Positions 16,407 to 26,005 of a stretch of DNA of 63,224 nucleotides are shown piece by piece (the stretch's first letter is position 1; every line of letters begins with the position of its first letter). The position numbers and the translations under genes were made by a program. Source of the DNA: CAZYBC01 sp964645645 (GTDB taxonomy: Bacteria > Patescibacteriota > Microgenomatia > UBA1400 > PJMF01); contig CAZYBC010000006.1 of assembly GCA_964645645.1 (NCBI GenBank), positions 1 to 63,224 on the forward strand, read 5' to 3'. The notes under the pieces are model-generated. The model was not told where the DNA came from. It saw nothing but the letters and a program-made list of their open reading frames with translations, and made no database searches.

Positions 16407-17102
16407 ATGAGTCAATTTTTTCATATTGCCATTGATGGACCAGTTGCGGCTGGCAAAGGCACTGTTTCTAGACTAGTAGCAGAAAAATTAGGTTTTTTAT
16501 ATGTTGATACTGGTGCTATGTATCGCATGACTGCTTTACTGTGTTTAGAACAAGGCGTTGATATGAATAATGAGCAAGCTGTAGCGGATCTTGTAGAAAA
16601 AACCACTATGGAAATGAGAAACCCTACCAAAGAAGAGCAAGATGGTCGTCTCACAACGGTTTTTATGAATGGCGAAGATGTCTCCTGGAAAATTAGAACT
16701 CAAGAAGTTAGCCAAGGTTCTTCTCAAGTCGCGGTTCACCCTTTAGTCAGAAAAATTTTAGTGAAAAAGCAACAAGAGATTGCTGCTGGTCAAAATGTGA
16801 TTATGGAAGGCCGAGATATTACTTTTAAAGTTTTACCTCAAGCTCAACTAAAAATCTTTTTAACCGCCAACGATACTATCAGGGCTAAAAGAAGACATCA
16901 ACAACTTTTAGTAAAAGGAATTGATTCTAGATTTGATGATGTTTATAAAGAACTCAAAGAACGAGATGAACGAGACTTAAGCCGTGACACTGATCCCTTG
17001 CACATTGTTGAAGATGCTTGGGTCATTGATACCAGTGATTTATCCATTGAAAAAGTGGTTGATTTAATTGTTAATAAAGCCCGCTTAATGCTAAATAGCT
17101 AA
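16407..17102 (+). CDS. cmk: Cytidylate kinase
   Basis: The 231-residue form starts at the ATG at 16407 (MSQFFHIAIDGPVAAGKGT); an in-frame ATG at 16395 adds four residues and abuts the terminator, so the downstream start is preferred. Motifs are the P-loop GPVAAGKGT, VDTGAMYRM, IMEGRDITFKVLP and RAKRRHQQL, with VIDTSDLSIE at the end. It phosphorylates CMP and dCMP. A second, different CMP-kinase-like gene sits at 25977-26618. Confidence 0.95.
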   Translation: MSQFFHIAIDGPVAAGKGTVSRLVAEKLGFLYVDTGAMYRMTALLCLEQGVDMNNEQAVADLVEKTTMEMRNPTKEEQDGRLTTVFMNGEDVSWKIRTQEVSQGSSQVAVHPLVRKILVKKQQEIAAGQNVIMEGRDITFKVLPQAQLKIFLTANDTIRAKRRHQQLLVKGIDSRFDDVYKELKERDERDLSRDTDPLHIVEDAWVIDTSDLSIEKVVDLIVNKARLMLNS

Positions 17103-17125
17103 ACTAATCAATTTTTTTACCGACT

Positions 17126-17335
17126 ATGTTTAAAAAACACGATAATTTCGATGAACAAGATCTTTTGGATGAAGAAGAATCACTCAAACAGCAAGAAAAA
17201 TCAGAAGCAAAAAAATTAAAACCTAAAAATCCAAAAAAAGATTTAGAACAAATTGAATTTAAACAAAAATTAGTTGCACCACTAATTTTATTAATTAGTA
17301 TTTTAATTTCTTTAATTTTTTATCTTCTAAGCTGA
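17126..17335 (+). CDS. Small C-terminally anchored hypothetical protein
   Basis: This 69-residue protein has a highly charged N-terminal 45 residues (acidic, then Lys-rich) and one C-terminal membrane helix, LVAPLILLISILISLIFYLL. It starts 23 nt after cmk in the same direction. The stop is TGA, which supports standard decoding. No family is recognised. Confidence 0.6.
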   Translation: MFKKHDNFDEQDLLDEEESLKQQEKSEAKKLKPKNPKKDLEQIEFKQKLVAPLILLISILISLIFYLLS

Positions 17336-17382
17336 GTTGAAAATAAAAAATCAAAATTTTACTCGCCGCGCTATTTTTTAAA

Positions 17383-19782
17383 CTAAAAACGCTGAATTTG
17401 CCTACCTTGCAAAATTTGATTACGAACTGATGGAACTACATTTTTACTATAGTTACTAAAAAAAGCTGGATTGCAAGCTTTTCTTGGTTCTTGCCCTAAT
17501 TCGAATAATTCTTCTGCCACAGTTGGGCAACCTAAACAAGGTAAGGTGCCGGTTTGCGTACAAACTTTTACTTTAATTAATCCTTCTGGCAAAGTAAATT
17601 TATGCGGATTATTTTGATCTAACAATAAACGCATAATGCTATTCCAAATTGGTGAAGCACCAGTTACACCAGAAGCGATATAACTCATTGGCGTATTATC
17701 ATTATTACCTACCCAAACAGCCACCAAACGATCAGCAGTATAACCAATTGTCCAGTTATCGCGTAGGCTATTAGTGGTGCCAGTCTTAACCGCCACTTCT
17801 TGATTAGGAATATATAAAACAGAACGTGGGCCAAAGGCCGGCGTACGCGCAGTATTGTCAGCTAAAATATCTGTAATTTGATAAGCTGTTTTAGCAGAAA
17901 AATTTTTAACTTTAAAACAATTATTTTCAAACACGCATTCATTACGATATAAAACTTCGCCTTTATAGTTACGAACTTCTAAAATTGGATTTAAATCAAC
18001 AGTTTCCCCTGAATTGGCAAAAGTGCCATAAAGCTTAGCCATTTCTGTCATTAGCACTTCACCGCCACCTAAAGTAAGTGACAAGCCAAAACGCTTCCGA
18101 TCCTGCCAAGTAGTAAAACCAATCGCTTCTGCTTTATCTATCATTGTCTCAACCCCAATACTAGCTAAAGTTTTTACAGCCGGGATATTGTAAGAAGAAC
18201 CCAACGCCTGACGAATACTAACTTTGCCATGATATTTACTATCATAATTTTGCGGAGCATACACTGGACTACCAGCTACTTGATATGAAACCGGCGCATC
18301 TTCAATCATCGTACTAGGAGTCTGACCCTGTTCAAAGGCAATAGCATAAGTCAGTGGCTTAATTGAAGAACCAGGCTGACGCGGGCGTAACACCACATTT
18401 ACTTGACCATCATGGGCAAAATCAAAATAATCTTTACTACCCACCATCGCTAGAATTTCTCCAGTTTTAGGGTTAGTTACTAAGGCTGCCCCATTATTAA
18501 CTCTTAGACCATGCAAAGCATTAACCTGAGAAGTAATTTCTTGCTGTGCCGCTGTTTGTAAATCTAAATCTAAAGTTGTCCGTACTTCTAAACCACCTGT
18601 ATTAAGTAAGTCTTCACTAAACTGTTCCGCTAAAATTTTTTTGATATACATCACAAAATGAGGAGCCTTAATATCAATAGAATCCATTCTAAAATTAAGA
18701 CTTTGACTAAGCGCAGCTTGTTTTTGTTCTGGAGTAATATAAGCATCTTCAACCATACGCCGCAAAACTTCTTCCTGACGCATATAAGCTAATTCTGGAT
18801 TAGCTCCAAAGGGTGAATACTGACTTGGTGACTGTGGCAAACCAGCCAATAAAGCCCCTTCAGCCAAAGTTAAATCACTAGCAGGCTTATTAAAATAACG
18901 CCAGGCAGCTTCTTCGATACCATAAGTAGCACCCCCATAAGGCACTTGATTAAGATACATTTCCAGAATTTCATCTTTAGAATAAGTTCCCTCCACTAAA
19001 ATTGACAATAACAGTTCTCTAACTTTGCGTTTCATGGTGCGCTCAGAGGTCAATAAACGGTTTTTAACTAATTGTTGGGTAATGGTTGAACCACCTTGCA
19101 AAGAATCCTCGTGAGTGGCATTAGAAAACACAGCTCTAACAATGCCTCGAATAGAAAAACCGTGATGGCGATAAAATTCTTTATCTTCAATGGAGATGGT
19201 AGCCTGAATCACATAAGGGGGAATTTGTTGAAGAGGAATAGGTGTCCGATTTTCGTCTTCATAAATTTGATAAAGTAAATTACCGTTTCGATCCATAATT
19301 CTAGTGCTAACAACCTGATCTTTACGAGTTAAATCTAAAGGCGAGGGTAATTTTAAAAATAACAAATCATAAATCTGCCAAAAACTACCTAAAATACCAT
19401 AGGCCAAGAGAACAGAATAAAAAATTCTGCGCTCTAACTTGTTAGTATTCCAAGTAAAAAGTTTAAAAAATTGTTCTGGCCAATAAAAAACTTTTCGCCA
19501 AAAATTTAAAGATTGAGAAAAAACTACTACCGGCTTAGTAGCTAATTGCGTTTTGACTAACTTTTGATGCTTTTTTTTAGCTTTTGAGCTTTTTGGAGAT
19601 TTTTTGATTGCTTTAGCAAATTTCCAATGACTAAAACCAGAAAAAAAAGCTTGTTGGTTAACTCGCTTTTGCAATTTTTTATAACGCTTTACAAGCAAAA
19701 ACCACTGTTTTTTAGTGGTTTTTTTATAGTTTTTGATCTCTTTTTTTATACTAAAATTTTTTATAAGTCTATCCAAAAACAT
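17383..19782 (-). CDS. Class A penicillin-binding protein (PBP1A-like)
   Basis: I place the start at the ATG at 19782 (MFLDRLIKNFSI), 7 nt after a minus-strand TATTAT box; 799 residues. A very basic N-terminal ~115 residues precedes one membrane helix. The glycosyltransferase domain shows IEDKEFYRHHGFSIRGIVRA, GGSTITQQLVKN and LEMYLNQVPYGG. The transpeptidase domain shows SSIKPLTYA (active Ser), SSYN and KTGTTN. It polymerises and crosslinks peptidoglycan on the outer face of the membrane. A C-terminal CTQTGTLPCLGCP stretch is also seen in related CPR proteins. It converges with the cmk operon. Confidence 0.95.
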   Translation of the reverse strand: MFLDRLIKNFSIKKEIKNYKKTTKKQWFLLVKRYKKLQKRVNQQAFFSGFSHWKFAKAIKKSPKSSKAKKKHQKLVKTQLATKPVVVFSQSLNFWRKVFYWPEQFFKLFTWNTNKLERRIFYSVLLAYGILGSFWQIYDLLFLKLPSPLDLTRKDQVVSTRIMDRNGNLLYQIYEDENRTPIPLQQIPPYVIQATISIEDKEFYRHHGFSIRGIVRAVFSNATHEDSLQGGSTITQQLVKNRLLTSERTMKRKVRELLLSILVEGTYSKDEILEMYLNQVPYGGATYGIEEAAWRYFNKPASDLTLAEGALLAGLPQSPSQYSPFGANPELAYMRQEEVLRRMVEDAYITPEQKQAALSQSLNFRMDSIDIKAPHFVMYIKKILAEQFSEDLLNTGGLEVRTTLDLDLQTAAQQEITSQVNALHGLRVNNGAALVTNPKTGEILAMVGSKDYFDFAHDGQVNVVLRPRQPGSSIKPLTYAIAFEQGQTPSTMIEDAPVSYQVAGSPVYAPQNYDSKYHGKVSIRQALGSSYNIPAVKTLASIGVETMIDKAEAIGFTTWQDRKRFGLSLTLGGGEVLMTEMAKLYGTFANSGETVDLNPILEVRNYKGEVLYRNECVFENNCFKVKNFSAKTAYQITDILADNTARTPAFGPRSVLYIPNQEVAVKTGTTNSLRDNWTIGYTADRLVAVWVGNNDNTPMSYIASGVTGASPIWNSIMRLLLDQNNPHKFTLPEGLIKVKVCTQTGTLPCLGCPTVAEELFELGQEPRKACNPAFFSNYSKNVVPSVRNQILQGRQIQRF

Positions 19783-19846
19783 CAAAAATATAATAGCACG
19801 CAAAAATAAAAATGGTGGAAGTAAAAGGTGTGTAAAAGACCAATAA

Positions 19847-21619
19847 TTAGATTTTGTCTAACCAAATTTTCTTTTTCTTAACCAAACTTTGATATATAAG
19901 AAAAGCTAAATAGCCTCCACAAAGAATTGCTCCTGTCCAAATTAAAGGATACCATTGACCACCAGTATATTGTAATTCTAGTGTTCCATTACCTGTCACA
20001 TCTGCTTGCATAAATCCATAACGACCTTCTTGATAAGGTAAAGTTACTTTTTTATTATTGTTGTCAGCTTGCCAGGTAAATTTGTAACCGGCATAAAACA
20101 AGCGAGGAAATTCAAAGGCAGTTTTTTTCCCTTCATTGTTACTAATTTCAGCCAAAAGATAAGGCGTCTCGTTAACAATTATTTTTGCCGAAGGAGTTGC
20201 TTCAACATTATTAGTTACAGCAATAATTTCATAAGGACGATCATCAGCTGTTTCAAAATTAGCTTTAGTTTCAGAAGGCAAATATTCTCTTTCTACACCC
20301 ATAGCCTGAATGATTGAATGAGTCGTGTAATCAATTTGACCTAATTCATATAATTCAAAATTATTAAACACAAAAGTAAAAACAATTATAAAAACTGCTA
20401 AAACACCCAATAATATTTTCTTTGTCCTAGTAATTTTAGAAATTAATGAAAAAGGGAGAGCGATTAATAATGATAAAACTGGAGTCACTTCTAAAAGTAA
20501 TCTATGTGGATACTGAACAAAAGCAAAAAATTCTGGTAAATGCAACCAAATTTGTTTTGAATTTACCAGGACAAGAAGACCAACAAATAAAGCCACTAAA
20601 GAATTAAAAAATTGATAATTTTTTATTTTCTTACGGACTTTAGGAAAAAGCACAATAAATAAAATAAAAAACAATAAAACTACAATATTAAAAACAGCAG
20701 TTAAACTTCTAATTTTAAAATTCCATACATCAAGTTGTAAATCAAACATCATAGAAAATGGCAGATTCTGACCAGCAACATTTTCAATATTATATGGATA
20801 AGCAGTGCCAAAAATAACATGAGCTTTAAGCAGGTATTGTTGAACCAGTAGACTCCAAAATGGAGCTGTCATTAAACAAATCATTATTCCAGATAAAAAA
20901 AGACTAATAATAGCAGCTTTCTTTTTTTTAAGAAAAAGAAAATTAATTACTAATAATAAGCCAAAGATAATATAAGTAATAAAAGCAGTAACCAAATGTG
21001 TCCAAGTAATTAAAGTCATACTAATCACAAAAGCAAAAAGAAATGATGAAAACTTTTCTTTTACAAAATAATATAAACTAAGCAATAAGATTGGCAAAAA
21101 CACAAAGCAAAGACTAGAACTCATCCCGCCTCGCCAGTAATAATCCATTTGCAGATAAGGTGCCGATAAATAGAATACACTTGCAAAAAAAGCGACTGTT
21201 GTATTATTAGAAACTTTTTTGGCTAAATGATACATCGCTAAACCACTGCCAAACATAGTTAGAAAACTAAAAACTCTAATAGCTAAAAGAGTGGAATTAA
21301 TACCTACCTTAGACATAACAAAAGCAATAAAGGCAGGAATTAAATGAGCAAGGGGCGGATAAAATAAATGGGTTCCATAGCCAAAATCATGAAAAATAAG
21401 TGGTGAAATAGCAAATGAAGCTAAAGAATTATGCTGAAAAGTAGATCTTATCTGTAAAGCAAAAACATTGCCTAAATGAAACAGTAAATCATAGCCTTTA
21501 GGAATGAGCTTAAGGCTTAAATGAGTACTATAAATCAATGAGATGACTGCAATCAAAAACAATAAAAATGCCGATGTTTTATATTTTTTAAAAAAAGGTA
21601 ACAAATTTAATTTACTCAT
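19847..21619 (-). CDS. PTPS-related/YfhO-like polytopic membrane protein
   Basis: The 590-residue protein has about ten membrane spans and the N-terminal loop GYDLLFHLGNVFAL with HDFGYGTHLFYPPLAHLIPA, the conserved region of the 6-pyruvoyl-tetrahydropterin-synthase-related membrane family (PF10131-like). A C-terminal soluble beta-rich domain and a last membrane helix follow. The family name is historical; these proteins look like GT-C transferases. The donor and acceptor are unknown. Confidence 0.65.
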   Translation of the reverse strand: MSKLNLLPFFKKYKTSAFLLFLIAVISLIYSTHLSLKLIPKGYDLLFHLGNVFALQIRSTFQHNSLASFAISPLIFHDFGYGTHLFYPPLAHLIPAFIAFVMSKVGINSTLLAIRVFSFLTMFGSGLAMYHLAKKVSNNTTVAFFASVFYLSAPYLQMDYYWRGGMSSSLCFVFLPILLLSLYYFVKEKFSSFLFAFVISMTLITWTHLVTAFITYIIFGLLLVINFLFLKKKKAAIISLFLSGIMICLMTAPFWSLLVQQYLLKAHVIFGTAYPYNIENVAGQNLPFSMMFDLQLDVWNFKIRSLTAVFNIVVLLFFILFIVLFPKVRKKIKNYQFFNSLVALFVGLLVLVNSKQIWLHLPEFFAFVQYPHRLLLEVTPVLSLLIALPFSLISKITRTKKILLGVLAVFIIVFTFVFNNFELYELGQIDYTTHSIIQAMGVEREYLPSETKANFETADDRPYEIIAVTNNVEATPSAKIIVNETPYLLAEISNNEGKKTAFEFPRLFYAGYKFTWQADNNNKKVTLPYQEGRYGFMQADVTGNGTLELQYTGGQWYPLIWTGAILCGGYLAFLIYQSLVKKKKIWLDKI

Positions 21620-21725
21620 ATTAATATCTAAAAGGCTTATTTTTTAATAAAACTATTATAGTCAATAAAAAATTTTTCTTTAAGCCTAAGTTTTAGATAA
21701 TTTAATTAGTCTTTAAGCAAAATTC

Positions 21726-23990
21726 CTATATTGGGCATGCTCCGCTATCGCATTTAAGATGTTCCAAGCTAATATCTTCCAACAATTTATCTTCTCCACC
21801 GGTAGCCATCCCAATTTCACGCACCATCTTCATAAAATCATTAATGGTGACAGATTCTTCTGGTTGATACTCGTAAGCGGTGGCGTCAATCTTAGGCATG
21901 ACGCTACAAGTTTTAATTAAAGGTTGATATTTTCTAACCATGCTTGAGAATTTTCTAAAACTCACTTTGTCTGGATCATACTTAAGGGTATAAGAGACTT
22001 GATTACCAATATCTGGTAATGGCTTACCTTGTTCGTCTACACCCACAATCCAATATTTTTCTAATAACATCAACCATTTATATTGTTCTTCTGGGCTAGC
22101 TTCACTGGCGGTTAACAATTTATCTTTCATGCCTAATTTACAAATTTCTGGTTGAGTAGGAAACCCAATTGCCACTGTGCCAGTATAGCTTTTCAATTCC
22201 TTAATGGGATATTTCATCCGGCGATATTTTTTGATTATTGGGTCATCATCTCTAAACTGCACCCATCTAATGTATTCGCGCATGGCTGGTAAATGAGCGC
22301 CTTCTGAAAGAGCAAAGAGCTTGGACACAGTCCCAGATGGTTTAATAGTCGTATTGGTATGAGGAACATTAACTTTAAGATATTTAGCGTAGTTCTCAGC
22401 TTCTTGCACCACTGCTCGCTTAAATCTAGCAATGCTATTCCAAAAATCTTGAGATTTTTCTTCATCAATTAAATCACGAAAGCCATAGCCAAAAGCATTC
22501 CAGGCATATTCATGAATAGCAGTAATGCCTACCCCAATCCGATTGGTACGTTTCACTTCTCGTGAATATAAACAATCCATGGTATTAACTCTCATTAAAG
22601 CGCGCACGGCCACTCTGAAAGCTTCTTCAGCAGCATCAATGTCTGGAGCATAATAAGGAACAACGTCAGCAATCACACAGTATCCGCCCAACATATTAAG
22701 GGTGATTTCACCACAGGGATTAGGAATCTGGGTGTAATACTTAGCATTGGCTTTTTTAGCCACATCAGATAACATCTGAGTGGTTTTTTTCATGGGATGA
22801 TATTTTTTGCTTTGAGCATATTTGCCATCCAAATAACCATCATAGCCTTCATCATTCTGCACTAAACGATGTTGATTAACAAAACCTGGTTCACCAGTGC
22901 GATCATAATAGCTAGCGCGTAGAACTGCTTCTAAAACTTTCTTGGAATGTTTACTGCGTTGTTTCCAAAATTTATCATCAACAGCTACGCTATTGTTAGC
23001 GGACCATAAAAAGCCACCTTTTTTGATGCTAATAAATTCAAAAATACCAGCATCAGTCCAAATTTTAGTAGCAATTCTGGCCGCTCTTCTTGCCCCACCA
23101 ACTAACACACATTCGGATAAATAGTGATCAACATAAATGGCTTGTTTCCATCTATCCATGCCAGCATTTTTAACAGTGGCCACTTTTTGTAAGGCTTTAA
23201 TTAAAGGTCTTGGTCCAGAAGCGGGCCGTTTTTGCATACCTTGAATTGGTTGACCTTTAGCTCTAATTTTGGAAAAGTCTAAAATTAAGACATCATCTTT
23301 ATATTTCTTTTCAAAAGCCATGGTTTCAATTTTTTCCACTACCTGAGCCCAACCTTCTCTGGTATCTGGGACTTCAAACCAATGGACATCTTTATATTTT
23401 TTACGTGCCTCACGCATGCTTTCATCTTCTCCCCAGATAAAATCAGCGTGATTTTCATCCAAAACACAATGGATAATTGGCATGTAATCCCAATCCACCA
23501 CCATTAAATCATCATCGTAAGAACGACCCACTCCAGAACCATTGAGTAATAAATAAAACAATAAAAATGAGCTAGAAGCAGTACTACAGTTAGTAAAAAC
23601 TTCCATGTTGCGTTCTGGCTGATCAACATCGCCATGTTGTAAATGTCGGCCACTCATCAATAAAGAAGCATTGGCAATATGTTTTTTTAATAATTCATAT
23701 TCAGCTTCTTGATGATTTTTATCTTTAGCTACTAGCATTGAATTGCCAAGAGCCACCCGGTGAGCTACTTCGCCCCATTCTTCCAAATTACCTTTTTCAT
23801 CAGTACGTAGATAAGTACGTTTGGCAACTGCTTCACCTAAACCTTTAGCTAATTTGCGCACGGTAAATTTCATTTTTTTCTTAGGCAGATCTTGAGTTTC
23901 TTGAGCATGAGGCATCAGTTTAATTTTTTCAGCTTTTGCTTCAGTTGAAACTTTTTTAACAACTGGGGTTGAATTTTTGCGGTGGTTCAT
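21726..23990 (-). CDS. nrdJ: Adenosylcobalamin-dependent ribonucleotide reductase (class II, RTPR-type)
   Basis: Started at the ATG at 23990, with AAGGA 12 nt upstream; 754 residues. Motifs are FTNCSTASSSF, the radical/active-site NPCGEITLN near residue 440, and TTIKPSGTVSKLFALSEGAH. The C-terminal CDSGACPI provides the redox-active Cys pair, like the monomeric Lactobacillus-type enzyme. It reduces ribonucleotides with B12. nrdR is just upstream with tandem NrdR boxes, so regulation by NrdR is expected. B12 must probably be acquired from outside, as no synthesis gene is present in the window. Confidence 0.95.
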   Translation of the reverse strand: MNHRKNSTPVVKKVSTEAKAEKIKLMPHAQETQDLPKKKMKFTVRKLAKGLGEAVAKRTYLRTDEKGNLEEWGEVAHRVALGNSMLVAKDKNHQEAEYELLKKHIANASLLMSGRHLQHGDVDQPERNMEVFTNCSTASSSFLLFYLLLNGSGVGRSYDDDLMVVDWDYMPIIHCVLDENHADFIWGEDESMREARKKYKDVHWFEVPDTREGWAQVVEKIETMAFEKKYKDDVLILDFSKIRAKGQPIQGMQKRPASGPRPLIKALQKVATVKNAGMDRWKQAIYVDHYLSECVLVGGARRAARIATKIWTDAGIFEFISIKKGGFLWSANNSVAVDDKFWKQRSKHSKKVLEAVLRASYYDRTGEPGFVNQHRLVQNDEGYDGYLDGKYAQSKKYHPMKKTTQMLSDVAKKANAKYYTQIPNPCGEITLNMLGGYCVIADVVPYYAPDIDAAEEAFRVAVRALMRVNTMDCLYSREVKRTNRIGVGITAIHEYAWNAFGYGFRDLIDEEKSQDFWNSIARFKRAVVQEAENYAKYLKVNVPHTNTTIKPSGTVSKLFALSEGAHLPAMREYIRWVQFRDDDPIIKKYRRMKYPIKELKSYTGTVAIGFPTQPEICKLGMKDKLLTASEASPEEQYKWLMLLEKYWIVGVDEQGKPLPDIGNQVSYTLKYDPDKVSFRKFSSMVRKYQPLIKTCSVMPKIDATAYEYQPEESVTINDFMKMVREIGMATGGEDKLLEDISLEHLKCDSGACPI

Positions 23991-24015
23991 AATTAATATT
24001 TCCTTATCCAAAAAA

Positions 24016-24480
24016 TTAAGTGTCTTTAACTTGAGTTTTTAATTTATTAATTTCTTGCTCAAAATCTTCAATGCTGTCAAAATCTCGATAAACACAAGCA
24101 AAAAGCAGATAAGACAACTGATCAATCTTTTTTAAACGATTAATCACTAAATTACCAATCTCCCAACTTTTAATCTGGCGAGAGTCTCGCTGTCTAAGCT
24201 TACACTCTACTTCATCTACTAATTTATCAATTTCTTCAATGGTTAATGGTCTTTTCCACGTAGATTTAATTAAGCCACGCCGGATTTTTTCTCGGCTAAA
24301 ATTTTCTTCCGAGCCATCTTTTTTCACTACTTTTAAATCTAAACTTTCTACTCTTTCATAAGTAGTAAACCGCCGCTGACAATCTTCGCAAACCCGACGT
24401 CGGCGAATTGCCTGAGCGTCGTGAGCATCGCGTGAATCAATCACTGCCGTGTTTGCACTGTTGCAGTATGGACATTGCAT
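24016..24480 (-). CDS. nrdR: Transcriptional repressor NrdR
   Basis: The 154-residue protein starts MQCPYCNSANTAVIDSRDAH, a zinc ribbon completed by CEDCQRRFTTYERVE, and continues with an ATP-cone domain (VKKDGSEENFSREKIRRGL). NrdR senses ATP/dATP and represses reductase genes. It lies 25 nt upstream of the chosen nrdJ start in one operon, preceded by tandem NrdR boxes. Confidence 0.97.
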   Translation of the reverse strand: MQCPYCNSANTAVIDSRDAHDAQAIRRRRVCEDCQRRFTTYERVESLDLKVVKKDGSEENFSREKIRRGLIKSTWKRPLTIEEIDKLVDEVECKLRQRDSRQIKSWEIGNLVINRLKKIDQLSYLLFACVYRDFDSIEDFEQEINKLKTQVKDT

Positions 24481-24548
24481 AAAAACTATTAATTCTAAAC
24501 TTGCACTAAAATAAAGTTATTTCCATACAAATTTAGTTTTTTGGGCAG

Positions 24549-24564
24549 ATTCTATAATTTGTAT
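24549..24564 (-). promoter_or_regulatory. NrdR box 2 (weaker)
   Basis: Minus strand ATACAAATTATAGAAT, a partial match to the NrdR consensus ACACwATATATwGTGT. Its centre is 32 bp from the centre of box 1, about three helical turns, as in known NrdR operators. A -10-like TATAGA lies inside it, with TTGAAA about 18 bp upstream. Confidence 0.55.
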
Positions 24565-24580
24565 ATTAAATGAATTTCAA

Positions 24581-24596
24581 CCACAAGCTATTGTGT
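24581..24596 (-). promoter_or_regulatory. NrdR box 1
   Basis: Minus strand ACACAATAGCTTGTGG, a near-palindrome matching the ends and central AT step of the NrdR consensus. It lies upstream of the nrdR-nrdJ promoter and pairs with box 2. Together they predict autoregulation of the operon. Confidence 0.75.
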
Positions 24597-24604
24597 AAAA
24601 TTTC

Positions 24605-24623
24605 ATCCCGACTCACCCGGGAT
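24605..24623 (-). terminator. Possible weak terminator of the DUF5667 gene
   Basis: ATCCCG (24605-24610) pairs with CGGGAT (24618-24623) around a 7-nt loop, followed on the minus strand by GAAATTTT. It lies about 50 nt beyond the stop codon. The T-run is short, so strength is doubtful. Confidence 0.45.
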
Positions 24624-24674
24624 ATAAGAATCGCATAAAATGGAGGGGGATGTCAATAGAGCAAATCGTAACAA

Positions 24675-25220
24675 CTAAGGCTGTTGGAAATCTCTGCTGA
24701 GCATTTCCTTGAGGGCTAAAGTTTCACGCCGTAAAATTTCTAGAGGTTCTTTTTGACTAGGCAAAAATGAGTCCATCATCGAATCCAATTCGCCTAAGTG
24801 ATATTCTATCGAAGCAGCTAAATGTAATTTAACTTCTTTGTCTACGTCACCATTTAAAGCTTCCTGAGCTGCATTATTGAGATATTTTTGGGCTTTAGTA
24901 ATAGTGCTTTGAGCTAAATCTGATTCACCTTTAATTAACAGCTCTTTGGCATAACCTAAACGCCGATGGCTGTAATTAACCTGCAAATAAATTCTCTCTG
25001 TGGGCATAGCCATTTCTAATTTAGCTCGATCTGCCAAGGCAACAGCTGGATAAAACAAATTATCTGGCAAAATTTCTTTACCTAAATAAAGTTTGCGACT
25101 ACTAATAGAGTTTTGTGTATAAGCTTGGCTAGCGGCAGCACTAGATAAAGAAACCAAAACAATTGTTCCTCCTAGCAATAAACTACAAGCACAAATAATA
25201 AAACGAAATTTTTTTAGCAT
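24675..25220 (-). CDS. Exported DUF5667-like protein
   Basis: The start is the ATG at 25220 (MLKKFRFIICACSLLLGGTI), because a minus-strand TATAAT (25261-25266) lies between it and upstream in-frame codons; 181 residues. A signal peptide ends near residue 30. The mature part reads LYLGKEILPDNLFYPAVALADRAKLEMAMPTERIYLQV, the DUF5667 pattern, and is otherwise helical. The family is common in CPR and Actinobacteria and is thought to be extracytoplasmic. Function is unknown. Confidence 0.7.
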   Translation of the reverse strand: MLKKFRFIICACSLLLGGTIVLVSLSSAAASQAYTQNSISSRKLYLGKEILPDNLFYPAVALADRAKLEMAMPTERIYLQVNYSHRRLGYAKELLIKGESDLAQSTITKAQKYLNNAAQEALNGDVDKEVKLHLAASIEYHLGELDSMMDSFLPSQKEPLEILRRETLALKEMLSRDFQQP

Positions 25221-25294
25221 AAAATAAATTTTATTGCTTTCACTTCTAAAATGAGCTGACATTATACCATTATTGTGTTTTTGTAATTTAAAAT

Positions 25295-26005
25295 CTAAAA
25301 ATGAACTAATAAAACCATGCCCCATAAGGCTTGAGACAAAATTAAACTATAAGCATTTTCATAACTAGTAAATAAGAAAGCTTGACCAATTCCAAATAAA
25401 AACATCAAGATAAATTGATAAAGAATTGCCGCCCCATCAAAGCGGAGAACAGCATTAGGTAAATGAAACAAAGTAAAAATCAAAGCAGCTATCAGTATTC
25501 TCGTGAATAAAGCAGATTTATGTAATTTTTGGTTAATGACCACCATGACAAAACTAAAGAAAAATAAAGTTTCCCAAAAACTCGTTAATAAAGCCAAGAA
25601 AAATTCCCACCAAAAACGATCAGAAGTAAAAAGCAAAACTGGTTGCACTTGACCACCTTTAGTCAAAATGGCCAAAAAGCTAGCCACAAAACCATAAATG
25701 CCGCCTACTGCTAAACCCAACATCAAACCGGGTTTTAACTTACTAAAAGCAAAAGTCTGGCTGATTTCTTTAACATTAGTAATACTAACATAAGCCCAAA
25801 CTGGTAAAGCAAAAAAGATCGCTTTACCAATGGTTTCATCAAACCAAACTGGGAAATTAAACAACTGGCGATAAAGAATCCAGAGTAAAAAAACTAAAAA
25901 TAACAACGGCCAAAAAGCCAAATGATGATGTTTTGCTAGACTGATAGTTCTAGTAATTTTTTTAGATGGGCTGGTTTTAGTCTGTCTTTTTTTTGATGGC
26001 ATCAA
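25295..26005 (-). CDS. Divergent CPBP/Abi-type membrane protein
   Basis: This 236-residue protein has a basic N-terminus and about seven membrane spans. The family's second His motif is present as LFHLPNAVLRF, but the usual EExxxR is replaced by SFWETLFFFSF, lacking one Glu and the Arg. Loss of those residues suggests an inactive protease or a relative used as a membrane scaffold. Its start overlaps the end of the upstream kinase-like gene by 29 nt, so they are coupled. Confidence 0.55.
   Translation of the reverse strand: MMPSKKRQTKTSPSKKITRTISLAKHHHLAFWPLLFLVFLLWILYRQLFNFPVWFDETIGKAIFFALPVWAYVSITNVKEISQTFAFSKLKPGLMLGLAVGGIYGFVASFLAILTKGGQVQPVLLFTSDRFWWEFFLALLTSFWETLFFFSFVMVVINQKLHKSALFTRILIAALIFTLFHLPNAVLRFDGAAILYQFILMFLFGIGQAFLFTSYENAYSLILSQALWGMVLLVHF

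Noticed and set aside
24597..24674. Possible riboswitch (for example cobalamin) near nrdJ
   Set aside because: The region is downstream of another gene and upstream of the NrdR boxes; I see no cobalamin-box sequence.
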